Of a stretch of 64,000 nucleotides of DNA, positions 24,583 through 36,183 are shown one piece after another; the first letter of the stretch is position 1, and every line of letters starts with the position of its first letter. The position numbers and the translations under genes were made by a program. The notes beneath the pieces are model-generated. The model saw only the letters and a list, made by a program, of their open reading frames with translations. It made no database searches and was not told the DNA's origin. The stretch lies in assembly GCA_030248135.1 (NCBI GenBank), contig JASANC010004938.1, positions 89,631 through 153,630 of the forward strand. Reading direction: 5' to 3'. This DNA is from Theristus sp. LFF4_11. Lineage: Eukaryota; Nematoda; Chromadorea; Monhysterida; Xyalidae.

Positions 24583-24715
24583 GGTAATTCAAAATCGCCT
24601 AGTGACTCAACCCTATTTAAAAGGACTCGGATCACTTTGAAATTTTGAATTCCCGCGTCATGCATAAAACTGTTTACCTACCTATGAGCGCATTGAGTCT
24701 CTGGACCAAAAATGA
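24583..24715 (+). repeat. Foldback repeat family, copy near 24.6 kb
   Basis: GGTAATTCAAAATCGCCTAG, GTGACTCAAC, GGACTCGGATCACTTTGA and GAATTCCCGCGTCA appear in the family order, then GCGCATTGAGTC. Confidence 0.5.
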
Positions 24716-25454
24716 AAAATAATAACGTAGTTTTATTCCTGTCTTCGAATCAAAGTAAAACGTGTTTTCAAAGTTTTTTTAAATAAAATGATCTTTCGAC
24801 TTACCTTATGCGTTTTACGCATTTTCACAATGTGCACTTACCTCTGTTTACTGGCTGACGACGCTACATGTAGTTTATAACCGCACGATTTTATGAAATT
24901 GAATAATTCCAGCAGTAGAGTAGTTCGAAGTTAATGAATTAGTAATGCCAACAAGAGCAGCGGAGACATCCATAGAAACGAGCTTCTGTCATTAATTTCA
25001 TTAAGTCCGCATAAACTCGCGTCTAAGGACAGACCCGACCAGCTCCGTGCAGCTTGCGAATGTGTTTTTTTTAAATTTATCTTCTTGTTTTAGAGTTCGC
25101 TGTAATTTCTGAGTAGTGATCGCGGAATTGTCCAATAGTAATAAGGGTTTTTCATGACGGAAAGTAGTTCGCTATTAGCGGCTTCTTCAGGTCAGACCTG
25201 GCTACCGTAATGCACCGGGGCTCGTCAGTGCGACGAAACACCGGGGGACACTCCAAACGTTGCTTTTTTCTGAATAGTAATCGTTCAGAATGCTCGATCG
25301 TTGAACGGTTGCAAATATTCGTCGTTCGTTTGATTAGCGGATCAATCTCATTGTTGATTCAACACCTAAATTGGAACACAAAATAACAGTAAAATTATGT
25401 CTGAAAGTAAAAGAAATCAACACACAAGAAAGCACCGTTGAATCCAAGACCGAT

Positions 25455-25524
25455 CATGAAATTCAAAACGTCAAACAAACAAATTGTTTCATGAAATTCA
25501 AAACGTCAAACAAACAAATCGTTT
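25455..25524 (+). repeat. 35-bp tandem duplication
   Basis: CATGAAATTCAAAACGTCAA and the following AACAAACAAAT are repeated exactly, with period 35. The copies differ at one base (T/C before GTTTC). Confidence 0.7.
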
Positions 25525-26317
25525 CAACAAAATCGATCACTTTGCACTCGAGTGGGCAAATTGAAAGCATTCTTGAATCAGTGTCACAACACAACACACC
25601 GTAGCCCGTCGGCACTAAACTTTTAATCTAGAATCAAGATCAAAATGCAAAAATGCTCAACGATCACACAGAAATAGTCATAAGAAATCGCCCATTAACA
25701 CCTCGTTAGACCGGCGGGCATATTTAAACGTAATATCATGAAATACAAGAAAGATATAAGACCACCAACGAAGTGTGGACGATCGAATGGCTGGCAATGA
25801 CAATAATCACAATCATAAAACGCCGAAACACTGGGCAAACGCACAGCAACCAGTGAAAGTGTGTCCGAAACACGGTCTCCTTACACTGAAATGAATGTCA
25901 ACGATTTTTCAAAGAGCGCCCACAATAAATCGAGTTTTATGGGTGCGAGCAGCACACACACAAACACATACGCCAACAAACACACGATTATCACAGCAAC
26001 ACCCGAATGAAACGGGCCGCGACTTATCGTTGAAACAACCGACCACCCCGGTCTGTGGAAAACGACTGTACAGCCAGAGCGAGCGAGAGACAGCGCCGTT
26101 TAATAATAATAATAATGATGACCGTCGTTTATTCGTCGCCCGTCTCTTTTCGGCCGGGCAATGAGAAAAGATTAATGAATTGGCCGGTGTTGAATGCAAG
26201 AGCGTGCGGAGAGGCAGAGCCGCTGTTGCAGTTGCTGATGGTAGCGACCGATTGTGCGCTTGCGCGTGTATCGTACGACAGTTTTAAGCGCCAAACAAAA
26301 CTGCGTGGTGTGTAGAC

Positions 26318-26329
26318 ATGATTTACGAC
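26318..26329 (+). promoter_or_regulatory. PBC-Hox (posterior-type) site ATGATTTACGAC
   Basis: An exact 12-mer of the PBX1-HOXA9-type composite consensus as I remember it (TGAT half-site for PBC, TTAC half-site for Hox). It lies in non-coding DNA between the divergent Hox genes. Confidence 0.45.
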
Positions 26330-26817
26330 TGCTGATCATTGTCGCTGCATCTCTGTGTGCGCATGCGCGTGTGCTACGGTAGGCTGGCGGCTGTCACAGT
26401 GCGTGCACTACTCTTATGAAGTATTGTAAATTCGGTGCGCAACTTTGCTGTGCTGCATTGTGTGTTACATGGTCTCTCTCTGTGTCTCTCTTGTCTGTCT
26501 GCACATGTGTCGCACTCGCCATGTGTGCAGTGTTGCGTGTGTGCACGTTGTGCAGCATGGCATCTGTGCACGCACTGCCGACTGTTGTATACACCGCGCG
26601 ACTGCCGGCTGTCAGCACTGTCTCCGTTCGTGACACCCGCCCGCCACATACAGCCATCTTGCGCAGCGATTCGCTTGTGAAATGGCCGATCTCGACAGAA
26701 GGGCACACACATTGGCGGCTGTATTGTGTGGCCCAAAAAAGGCATTATGCCGCCGCCGCCACCGCGGATGCGATGCGCATGCAACACACACACACACGCA
26801 CTGCTGTGGCAGTTGTC

Positions 26818-26839
26818 GGTGTGTGTGTGTGTGTGTGTG
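26818..26839 (+). repeat. TG microsatellite
   Basis: A run of GT dinucleotides in non-coding DNA, preceded by CA runs about 30 bp upstream. Confidence 0.75.
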
Positions 26840-27507
26840 CGTTGGTTGGTTTTTCGGTTTCCAGATGATGAATGAGGCAACCAACCAACCAACGTGCGTC
26901 GGGCCCGATGCGCACAAAGCAGCGTCGACACATGGCTGACATGGAAAACTACGGATGCGCTCGCTCTGCTGTAGTGCTACCGTTTCGCATGGTCCTGCCG
27001 CGATGTCGCATTTTGACATATCGGTCACTTGTATGGGTTGTTGCAAGCGGTTGAATCGTCGCATTGAACATGTGAATCAGTCGTGATTAGCTCAGCATTG
27101 GAACGTTTGTTGGTCTTCTCGACTTGATTGCTACCGTATTTTGGCACTTGATAGATACGGTAGATACCGTAGCCCTGCCACGTCCAGAGAATTCCACAAA
27201 AAACTGTCCGTTCCAGCAGGCCGCAGCCGGACACCCGAGCGCATCACCCAACGTAACAGACATACAATTGCACATAGTTGCCATCCCGAAACTGTATCTA
27301 CACAGTTTCTAAACCGCCAACCAGCCATGCTTTCTCTTATGCGCGCTTTCATATTCCCGGTCCTGTCCGCACCGCGCGGTAATCAGTCAAACATCCGTAC
27401 AACAAGTGGCGTGCCGCATAGAATTGTGGACACAGGTAGAAATTTTTTTTTCGAAAAATATACACACAATATTCATAACAGCGCGCTGGATCGTCTGTCG
27501 TGCGGGT

Positions 27508-27519
27508 TGATTTATGGCC
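27508..27519 (+). promoter_or_regulatory. PBC-Hox-like site TGATTTATGGCC
   Basis: A TGAT plus TTATGG composite in intergenic DNA, and one of several TTTATGG cores in the window. Confidence 0.35.
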
Positions 27520-27809
27520 ATTTCAGGTGCTTTCAGCAGCCTTGCGCGCGCACACGAGTGTTCTCGCGTTTCGCAAACTTTTTAAAAGAAAACAATGTAC
27601 ACAAAAATTTGTGTGTTTGTGTAAAAAAAACGGTCTCATATGCCTACTCCGAATAAAGGTATATTTTAACCGTTTTTGGGCAATAGATTATTGGTGAAAA
27701 AAATCCCGAAAGTTATTGCTCCAGCGATGTTGCCACTTTCGCCAGCGTGTGGTGTGTCTGTACAAATTCCGAAGTCAACCTTCACGATTCTTATGCGCAC
27801 TGACACGCA

Positions 27810-27851
27810 GCACGCTGATTGGCCAGCGCGACTCAAAACGCAGCCAATCAG
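27810..27851. promoter_or_regulatory. Inverted pair of CCAAT-type sites
   Basis: GCACGCTGATTGGC (27,810-27,823) faces GCCAATCAGC (27,843-27,852) across 19 bp. RRCCAATCAG is the NF-Y consensus. The same 14-mer recurs at 50,335, 59,747 (minus) and 62,165. Confidence 0.45.
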
Positions 27852-29184
27852 CTTGTGCTCATGTGTTCAATCAATAAAAAAGGCAAAGTGACGTGCCGCC
27901 GCGCTAGCCATTACACGATTCGATGCGACAGGAGCGACGTCAAAAAAGCGCTGCATCAATTTGTATACAGTGTTCTCGTTGATTTTTTTGACGACAACCA
28001 AGTTTTTTTCGCGTAATTGTCCACATTTGCACACTGATAGCCCGGGTAATCATACGGTTTTCGCCATGATGTTTCTGGTTATAGTTTTCGCTAGTTAGTT
28101 GTGTCGGTCGCCGCGTGCAGACGCTCTGATTTGGCGGAGAGATTCGGTGCTCTTGATAAATCGACGCTTCGCCATCACCGATGCACTGGTTCGCTCCCCG
28201 GACCAGTAACAACGGTGACACCTTTTTTTCTGATTTTTCGTTTTTTTGGAATGAAACCTGCGGAATAAGTAGAAAAAACGACGACAAAAAAGACAAACAC
28301 AAGTTGCGAAATTTTAGTTTGGTAACCGACAAAACCCACAACCTGTGCGTTCAACAAGCCCACGAAACACACGGCTATAAAAGGAATTGCGATTTTTTTC
28401 GGTCGTACAGTAGATATGTGGTGCAACTGTTGATATTTTTTAAAATTTAAAAACAGCACCTACCATCTGTTTTCTAAAAAATGATTGGGTGATGTAACGG
28501 TTTGGTGAGCACACAACCTGCATTTTTTTAAATCATTTGCTGTTGAAAAAAATAAACGACGTTATGTATTAACGCAAGAAATGTGCAAATACCATAATTT
28601 ACATGACAGCCAACATTAAAAAGAACATTAAAAATAATAACAATCCGAACAAAAACAAAAAAAAATAAAAAAACCAAAAATATGACTTTTTAAAAGTCGC
28701 CCACGAAACCTTGGGTGGCCGGCGCGGTAATTTATGAGACGCCAAAACGCAGTATTATTATGAACGACATGGCGATCACGCATGACCGTCCAAAAGTGTG
28801 CGCGTATGGAAAAAGCATCTCAGCAAATTATAATAAGAAAAACACATACATAATATTGTTGGTGGAAACAGGAGAGACACCGACGGTATGCGAGAGGGGT
28901 GCGCTGCAAATCGGGTAGGCCAGGCGAAGGTCATCGAGGGGACGTGCACATGCGCAAAAGTGGACACGAACGCGCAAACTGCAGCCGTGGTGATGCGAGC
29001 GGAGAAAACTTGCAGACTGCTCCTACCGTATACCTCCATGCAACAAAATTTTTCGGTTGACAACTTGGTAGCCAATTCCTTCATAATAATTTCACGTTTT
29101 CTTGACGCACTGGGCATCTTTGCGGTTCATTATCGTCACACCATCGCAATCGGGGCGCGGTTGTAATGCTTTTTGGGTAAGATC

Positions 29185-29222
29185 GCGTCGAGACCGGCGA
29201 GAACACGGTAGATACCGTATAT
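29185..29222 (+). repeat. Short dispersed repeat GTCGAGACC...ACGGTAGATACCGTA
   Basis: GCGTCGAGACCGG then ACACGGTAGATACCGTAT. Related modules lie at 27,151-27,172, 48,309-48,341, 49,819-49,851 and 63,141-63,174. The ACGGTA/TACCGT part is a near palindrome. Confidence 0.5.
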
Positions 29223-31659
29223 CAGTCATCGATTGTGTGTGTGTGTGATTTTAGATGATCGATTGTATCGAACAGAGACTGACGGGAACACGGTCCATTG
29301 ATTGCAAAACCAAACGAAACCAAGGGCAAGCTTGTCAAAACAAAGCCGCGCTGCCGATTCATCTGTCGATGATCGCTGCCCTCTCTGACAGCCACGGCCC
29401 GGCCCAGTGCTGCCGAGCCTTTGGTTGACTCTGCAGCTACATGCCAGCGCCTATGATTATATTCATATTTGCCTTGTGACGATGTTGATGTGAAATTCTC
29501 TGTGGAACAAACCGATGAACGATCGTGAATGTTGCAATATTTCGTGTGTCGACATTTTTTTTGGTGCGGCTATTTGAAATTGGGCAATTTGTTTGAAGTT
29601 ATGGTTTGATGACAGGTATATGAGGGCTGTCGATGGCAGATGTTCTCGTTTGGTTCTTGAGATTTTAAAGAATTATTTGTTATCGGTCATTGCTTGACGA
29701 TATCTAACTTTAAAGATTAGACAAGTTTCACCGCAATAACTGAAATAATGAACAGTTTGATCATACATTACACATACTTTATTTGCGCAAAACATCATAA
29801 TTGGTAATAAATTTTGTAAAATGGCTTTTTTCACTTGATAATTTATATCAGACCACCATATTAAAACTACCTTTGAATCATTTACAACAGAACTTTTTTT
29901 ACAATATAACGAAGCAAAAATGCAACAGTGGGATGCAGTAGTGAAGACAACCTAAACAGGTACAAATACATGAACGCTATCGATAAACAGGTATAGTATA
30001 CATAACATCAAAGCAATCATCGACTGCTGACTGGAAAGTATACACCATTAGTGTACGTAATGATTGTTGATATATACACCAAACCAAAAGGTATGATAAT
30101 GATCATAATCTTTCGGCATGAACAAACACAACATTATTTAACACATCTTATTATGGGAAATCGCCAACGTTTGTTTGCACCGACCAGATGCAAAAAAACA
30201 CGCAGCAAACTGCTACCGTTTTGATAAAAGGAATTGATAACAGAAAAACTTACATTGTTGGGCTGTTGTTTGATGAAACGGCAAAACTTTGACCCGCCTA
30301 TAATTCTGCTATCATTAAAAAAATATTTTTTTGGATTTTTCTGCTTGCTCAGCTCAGCGGGTCGCCATCAACAATTCAAAGTGTTCGTTTTACTATTTAT
30401 CAAAACAGAGAATTTAAAAAAATGTCATTCGGAGGTGCTATTTTGAAATACTTTTAGTATTTTTATTATTATTTTTACGAATAAAGATACAAACTGCAAT
30501 TGTTGAATGATATTGGAGAAAAAATGGACGATATGATGCGACGTGCGCACAAAAATAAATGTGAAGACGAAACATTTTGTTGTTGTTCGGTTGTGGTTTG
30601 TTGGTGGTTTTTCGTGTTTCTGGCTGAGCGTATATTTCTAAATACGTCGTGCAGCTGCGCGTTTGGTGTGCGTGTTTGGCCTGTGGCGGCGGTTTGGTGT
30701 GCGTGTCACAAAAGTCAACCAGTGGGACGGTCACGATTTGCAAAGGCTGCGTTTTTAACTGGAAAATTCGCATCTGAATGAATTCACGCCGTTTCGAAAA
30801 ATATGCTCGCAAAAAAATCATATGCGTAAATGATGGCAATTTTTGCGATGACACAACGGTGATGAGACTGACATGGATGAGACGAAACAACGGTAAGTTT
30901 AAAACTAAGACACTAAGTCGCTGTATGCATCATCAGCCGATGCGTGTAATTTCGTGTGTCCAACACCCACCACCCCACTTAGTGACGAATCAATACGATT
31001 TCACTTAATCGATCATAAAAATGATTTTCGTCATATCTTTATACTTTTGGGCGAAATTGTTATTATTAATATGGGAAACGGCGAATAAAAACGACACAGA
31101 GAGAGTGATGCACATTGCAGCGGCGGCGATGGAAGGGATGAACTTTAATGGAAACCGGCAAATAGCGCTACGATCAAACAAAATATTGAAAAATTGATTT
31201 TTTTGGATAATTCGATGAGAAGGGAGCAGCAAACGTTAAGGAATATCAATTGCAAACATGCGTCAACGGAAACACGGGCACGAATATATAGTTTGCTAGA
31301 CATGTCTTCTTATAACTTGCAAAAAATCAAATGTCATTGAACAAACATAAAATTTGAGAAAAAAACTCAAACTTTGCTTTGACGGCAGATAATTTTCACA
31401 GAGAATATTAAAAAGTAAACCAAATTAGTCAGTATATTTTGTTGAGCTTCTAGTGGAAACTCAGCAGTTTGTTTTGAACAACTTTTTGTTTGGCGATGAT
31501 CAAACCACACGTTTACTCAACAAACTGTTGACTATTATGTATGTTGACACGTTTGTCGAAGTAGATCAAGCGCAGTCAAAAAATAAAAAAAGGGAAACAA
31601 GCTCAAGACCCACAGTGGCTACAGCAGACGCTACTTTGCCGCTGCGAACTTGAGAACGA

Positions 31660-31832
31660 ACGAACGGTGATTTCTTGCGATGTTTTAGCACCTTGGCTAA
31701 CCCAGAGAAGCGTACAGAACGCGTCGAGTAGGGCGCCCATCGAGCTTTCTCTGTCATTAAGCGCCTGTACACCCCTCGGTGGGGCTCGATCCACCGAGCG
31801 GTCTAACCCGCTACCACCCAGGCCACGAGTGT
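31660..31832 (-). repeat. tRNA-derived SINE-like repeat, copy C
   Basis: Read on the minus strand, the head is TGGGTGGTAGCGGGTTAGAC (A box) and GGATCGAGCCCCACC (B box), then the body CTCGATGGGCGCCCTACTCG, ending in CGTTCGTTCGTTCTCAAG. This is the best-preserved copy. Confidence 0.65.
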
Positions 31833-32156
31833 GACGAAATTGGACTAAAAAACCGCTGAACTATCCGATCTGACCTTTTATTGAAAACCAACAAAACTGA
31901 AAATTCCTGTTTCACTCTGTCTATTGCCAATTATAAATTTTTAAAGCGCCTCAAGAATTGATTTACCTAGCACAAAGCGGCATCCATTCATGACCTTGTC
32001 ATAAAATGGAGAAGAAGAATAACGTTGACTTGATTTGCAGAGAGCTTTGCAATCTGCAGATTTGCTGGAAAAAGCTTCACGGCTAAAAAAGCCATGTGCA
32101 CAACCAAATGACACGCTACAGTTCGTTTTAGTTTCAGAATATCTTGTCAGCTGTAA

Positions 32157-32250
32157 AGGTGCATTCATGAAGCAGTATTTAGTGACCGCGTAGCTATATT
32201 TAAAAAAAACACAGCTACATGTCACTAAATTCTGTTTCGTGAATGCCCCT
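32157..32250 (+). repeat. Long hairpin / foldback element
   Basis: The arms AGGTGCATTCATGAAGCAG... and ...CTGTTTCGTGAATGCCCCT pair over about 38 bp around a T/A-rich loop of about 14 nt. A second, shorter copy is at 16,499-16,555. A precursor miRNA is possible, but the second copy favours a foldback repeat. Confidence 0.55.
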
Positions 32251-32295
32251 AAAAACTTTCTGCACCCACATACAAAGAAAACTTGAGTTACAACT

Positions 32296-32532
32296 ATTGT
32301 GGATTTATTCAAACGTGTCCCGACTAAAATGACGTCATTTGCTTTAAAAACGCCCGTTTGTCAAAGTACAGGCACTAAAATGTCAGTTTGGTGTGACTGA
32401 TTCGACATTCACCATTTGTTTACGGGAACAAATCGGCTAAACGGAAAATCTGGTTTGCTGTGAACGGCAAACTCATGTTTGGCGGCACATGACGTCATTT
32501 CAGTGGGACACGTTTTAAAAAATAGGTCATAC
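32296..32532 (+). mobile_element. MITE with CRE-bearing inverted repeats, copy 3
   Basis: The best-preserved copy. Left end ATTGTGGATTTATTCAAACG; right end (inverted) GTATGACCTATTTTTTAAAA, then ACGTGTCCC. It lies 46 bp after the hairpin at 32,157-32,250. Confidence 0.68.
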
Positions 32533-33118
32533 GTAATACCTGCCGTCCATGTCCGCTTAAATTGAGAAACCTTTCCAAAAACAAATAACCTGGCGATTTT
32601 GATTTGTGTGAAGTGAATTACAGTGAAACTATGTGGCTCACAAAGGAGTAAATCTTGAAAACAGTGTAACAGTAATTTACGAGAACGATTGATCAATTAA
32701 TATAGTAATAAATAAAAGAAAGCAACAAACCCACAAGCGGAACATCAAAAGCGTTGCCGTGCCAAACACAAAAAAATGTTTAGCATTATTACTAACCGAA
32801 ACTTTTCAAAGAGCTGCCAGAGATCATTGAATGTCAAAATACCAACAGAAAAAAACAAAGCAGAAAAATGGTGACGAAAGAACAGCGCAGAGAAAACATT
32901 GTGGAGAGACTGCATAGAGAAAAAGCAGATATATCGACAAACACGAATCGAGCGAACACTGAGCCAACACAACATTATATCAAGCGAAAGAGACAGAACG
33001 GAACATGTGAAGCAGAGAAAAAAATGAAACACATCACAACAACAACAACAGAAAACCATCTGGTCGTAAAAAGACGCTCCGTTAGCCAGCGAGCAAGACG
33101 CACACGGCGCAGGCCACG

Positions 33119-33175
33119 GTCGTAAATCAGCGGCTCGAGCGTACGCGCAACGCCCATAAATCAGCTTTATGGCGG
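33119..33175 (-). promoter_or_regulatory. Cluster of PBC-Hox sites (TGATTTACGAC, TGATTTATGG)
   Basis: On the minus strand, TGATTTACGAC (33,129-33,119) and TGATTTATGG (33,163-33,154) lie 24 bp apart, followed on the plus strand by CTTTATGGCG (33,165-33,174). Three cores in 57 bp lie 2.6 kb upstream of the Hox3-like start. Confidence 0.45.
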
Positions 33176-33671
33176 CTATTTTTCTTTCTCTCTTTCCTTG
33201 CTCTCTCTGTCTCTCGTTTTACTACGTTACTCTACGTGTTCTATGCGGTCTTGGCAATGGTCATTGATTATGCGTATCTGCATGCGAGAAATATATGCCA
33301 ATGAATCCTGATACATGTTACATGGTACACTCATATGCAACGTTCCTGTTCATTTATATGGCGGACTATGATGATTGCTGAAAGTTTCTTGACAAAACCA
33401 AGCATTTACACGTGTGCATTTCTGTGCGCTGTGCACTGTGATTTGAAGCAGTGTTGAACATTGTCATTTGAAATCTTGATTTGAATAAAAATCAAAAACA
33501 TGACTAAACATCGTGTTTGACACGTGTTCAAATGGATAAAATTTGTAGATTTTTGAGTTCGCAAAATCGTTTGGGTGATTTAGAAGGTTCGAAATTAGGC
33601 AGCTGACATTCAGCGCGTCACTGTCTTTGCTGTTGACTGCGATTGGCTGCCTTTGAATTGACTGGCGTTGA

Positions 33672-33697
33672 TGATTGATGGTCAGCAATCGATTAAT
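33672..33697 (+). promoter_or_regulatory. TGATTGATGG and ATCGATTAAT paired homeodomain sites
   Basis: TGATTGATGG (33,672-33,681) fits the TGATNNATGG Hox1-PBC pattern, and ATCGATTAAT (33,688-33,697) follows 6 bp later. Both lie 2.1 kb upstream of Hox3-like. Confidence 0.35.
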
Positions 33698-35781
33698 CCA
33701 AATAGGCTTTTTAACAAACATGTTTGAAAACTTGGAGTAAAACAGGCAAGTAAAACAAAAAAGTTTCAGGCAATCAGCTGATTTGCTGCATGAATGGGGT
33801 TCACCTATTGGTTCTAACAAACATCTCAATGCTGCCCATGTCAGCTTTAAGTTTTGCAAAAAATTGAACACTGCAGTTTGAATTTGAATAGTTTTTCGGC
33901 CAGTCCTGTTGCCCTATAACCGCAGGTAAGTGGGTAGAAAACGTATCGTTGCATTGGATCATATAATTTCTACATTTTGAAACATCAAAGATCATTCGGG
34001 TAAACAGGACACAGTCACACCAGAACGATACAAATATAAATCAACTGAAACAAGCTGAACAATTCGTGACTTTTACGACAGCACACACCTTTGATTGAAT
34101 GTTCGAGTTTATGAGACCCTTGGGGCCTTACCACACAGAAGTAGTATGTAGTCTACGGACAAGTAAGCTAATAAAAGAAAATGACGAAATTACATTATGA
34201 CACAATCTCGAAAGACAGGTGAGGTTTTTTTAATCAGTGGAGAATATGGGGATAATTTTTAGTTTATAGGTTTTATGTTCCAGTGGAGTTTATTGACCGA
34301 CGGATGCATGAGCAAAGCAAAGCAACATATAATCGTTGCATACAATATATATTAATACGTTATCTGTTTTTATAAATGAGTAATTTAATTCGACTGACAC
34401 CTTGTCCTGGCTGTTGCAAGTTTCAGTAGGACAGGCAAACAAGAAATGCCAAATGTATTTTAATCGTAAACAAAGAATCGGAAACCATTATTTTGAACGC
34501 CTCATATAAAGAAAAGTCTCTTACGTGGTCCTTTACCGTAGTCCATAACTTTAGGGCAGTACGTTGCGCTATATGTTGAAGAATATCAGTAGTGCAACAA
34601 CAACACCCGGCTGGTACACGGTGATTGTAGCGAACATAAACGAGAGATCATTATCAGCTGCAATAATAATATTAAGCAAACACAACAAGCCCGCTGCTTC
34701 ACTTAGCAGCAGCACACCCCGTTCCAGTTCAACGCAACGCTTAAAAAGGGCAATCGCACGTCACGTGACCGCAGTGAACTGCCGAACGCTCATTGGTCAC
34801 TTTTAATTTCGCCGGCACGTTAAACATAATATACGTACACGATGTTGCATATGTTTGCGTCAGTTGATGTTGTTGTGGTTGTTGTTGTTGTTGCTGTGTT
34901 CGCATGTGTCTGTGTGAGTGTTTGTTGTGTTGCTAGTTTCACTGACGAAAATGTCGAAACATAACATGCACATTCATATGCGTGCATATGCTTATATGCC
35001 GTTCAGAGTAATGTTGAAAACGATAAAATGGTACACGTTTATTGTGTGGCGTTGATAATTTATGTGCGGCAATTTATTATTACCAGTCGGTAACGATGCG
35101 AATGTGCGCAGTTTTATTGAGTTTCCGCTGTTGAACACATCAATATGTCCGCATACATGTGCCTCGCGTTTATGGAGAAAAAATCTACCTGCGAGACTGC
35201 AGGTTTGATGCGCGGTTGCCGGCAGCGCTGCAGGCAGCGCGTGTGGCATTGCCATTGTGCTGATGTTGATGTATTGATGGTCTGCACCGCGCGTTCATAA
35301 TTCGCTTTGTGATTCGCCGCTCTTGTAACAAAAATGCGTTGCTTCGTTTTTTTCGCACAAGTTCCAACCCCTCCACACATGCAGTGTATACGAGTACAAC
35401 AACACCATACTTGCGTGCCATTGTAGTTTTTTTCTCTCTTTGGATCGTTAGCTTTCTTCTGGTTCGCATCAAAGATGAACGCACAAAAAAACTTTTATTA
35501 CCATATGTTTTTTGGTTGCTTCTTTTTCAAATGTCGCCGCGCCACCACCGCGGATGATAAACGACTATCTGTCAATAGTGCATCTGTATCTGTGGTCCAT
35601 ATACGTATCTCGTTCGTTTACCTGTGTCAGCGGCACGATTAATTGCGTTCTCTGTTGTTCTTTTTTTGAACTGTAATCGATAGACGTTTACGCCGTTGCA
35701 CGGATAGAAAAAACACCGTATGAATTTATGATCTGCTATCGTTTTTACATTGCGCACAATATTGTCGTTTAAGATGTGATT

Positions 35782-35794
35782 AATCAATTACAGA
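35782..35794 (+). promoter_or_regulatory. Possible 3' splice or trans-splice acceptor before the Hox3-like start
   Basis: TCAATTACAG|AGC lies about 28 bp upstream of the Hox3-like ATG. It could be a 5' UTR intron acceptor or, if the host is a nematode, a spliced-leader acceptor. TGATTAATCA, a PBC-Hox-like site, overlaps just upstream (35,775-35,784). Confidence 0.3.
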
Positions 35795-35820
35795 GCATAC
35801 GAATAGGACACAGAGGTATT

Positions 35821-36183
35821 ATGCAGTACGACTACCACGCTGGCAACAGCAGTTGGCAGGCACCGCCGCAACCGAATCCGTACGCCCCGAATTCGAATAA
35901 CTCAAGCGTCAGCTATTCGGCGAATCCAACCACGTTGGGTCACCTGGAGCAATATGCAGCGGGACGATTGGCTGATTACGCCGCGAACTTCTACGCACCG
36001 TATGCCCACGGACCGTACACTGCGGCAGGGCAGGCCACCGTGGTGGCACATCCCTACGGTGGCCCTGCCATCCTGCCCCCACCGCCGCACCCAGCCCCGG
36101 CTCACACGCATCACCCGACGCCCCCGCATTCGGGGTCCGAGCTCACCGCGCTCTACATGGATCAAGGCGTCCGAATGCACCCG
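35821..36183 (+). CDS. Hox3: Hox3-like exon 1
   Basis: Residues 1-121, starting [12 protein letters not shown] and ending at a GTCAGT donor (36,184) in phase 0. The frame is open back to a TAA at 35,770, but 35,821 is the first ATG after a possible splice acceptor. The composition (Tyr/Ala/Asn-rich, then Pro/His-rich) is that of a Hox N-terminal activation region. Its GC content is well above the flanking DNA. Confidence 0.8.

Larger units (their letters stand above)
20836..25600. other. Repeat-rich intergenic DNA
   Basis: This holds a 51-bp tandem duplication (20,929-21,030), a mariner-like inverted-repeat element (about 21,328-21,622), a minus-strand MITE copy (23,551-23,787), two foldback repeat copies (22,765-22,970 and 24,583-24,715) and a 35-bp tandem duplication (25,455-25,524). 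No gene is recognised. Confidence 0.5.
25601..29450. other. Intergenic DNA with candidate regulatory sites
   Basis: No gene is recognised. It contains ATGATTTACGAC (26,318-26,329), TGATTTATGGCC (27,508-27,519), an inverted pair of CCAAT-type sites (27,810-27,851), TG/CA-rich tracts around 26,500-26,850, and short TACCGTA-type repeats (27,151-27,172; 29,185-29,222). The CpG-rich pieces could be enhancers. Confidence 0.45.
29451..35820. other. AT-rich region upstream of Hox3-like
   Basis: No gene is recognised. It contains a SINE (31,660-31,832, minus), a long hairpin (32,157-32,250), a MITE copy (32,296-32,532), a PBC-Hox site cluster (33,119-33,175) and HOX/PBC-like TGATTGATGG (33,672-33,681). 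CATATGC-rich stretches occur near 33,280-33,380 and 34,840-35,000. Confidence 0.45.

Noticed and set aside
26374..26942. Frames of 150-185 codons on both strands
   Set aside because: The same cause: TG/CA-rich DNA with His-Thr and Val-Cys runs. No homologous feature was seen.
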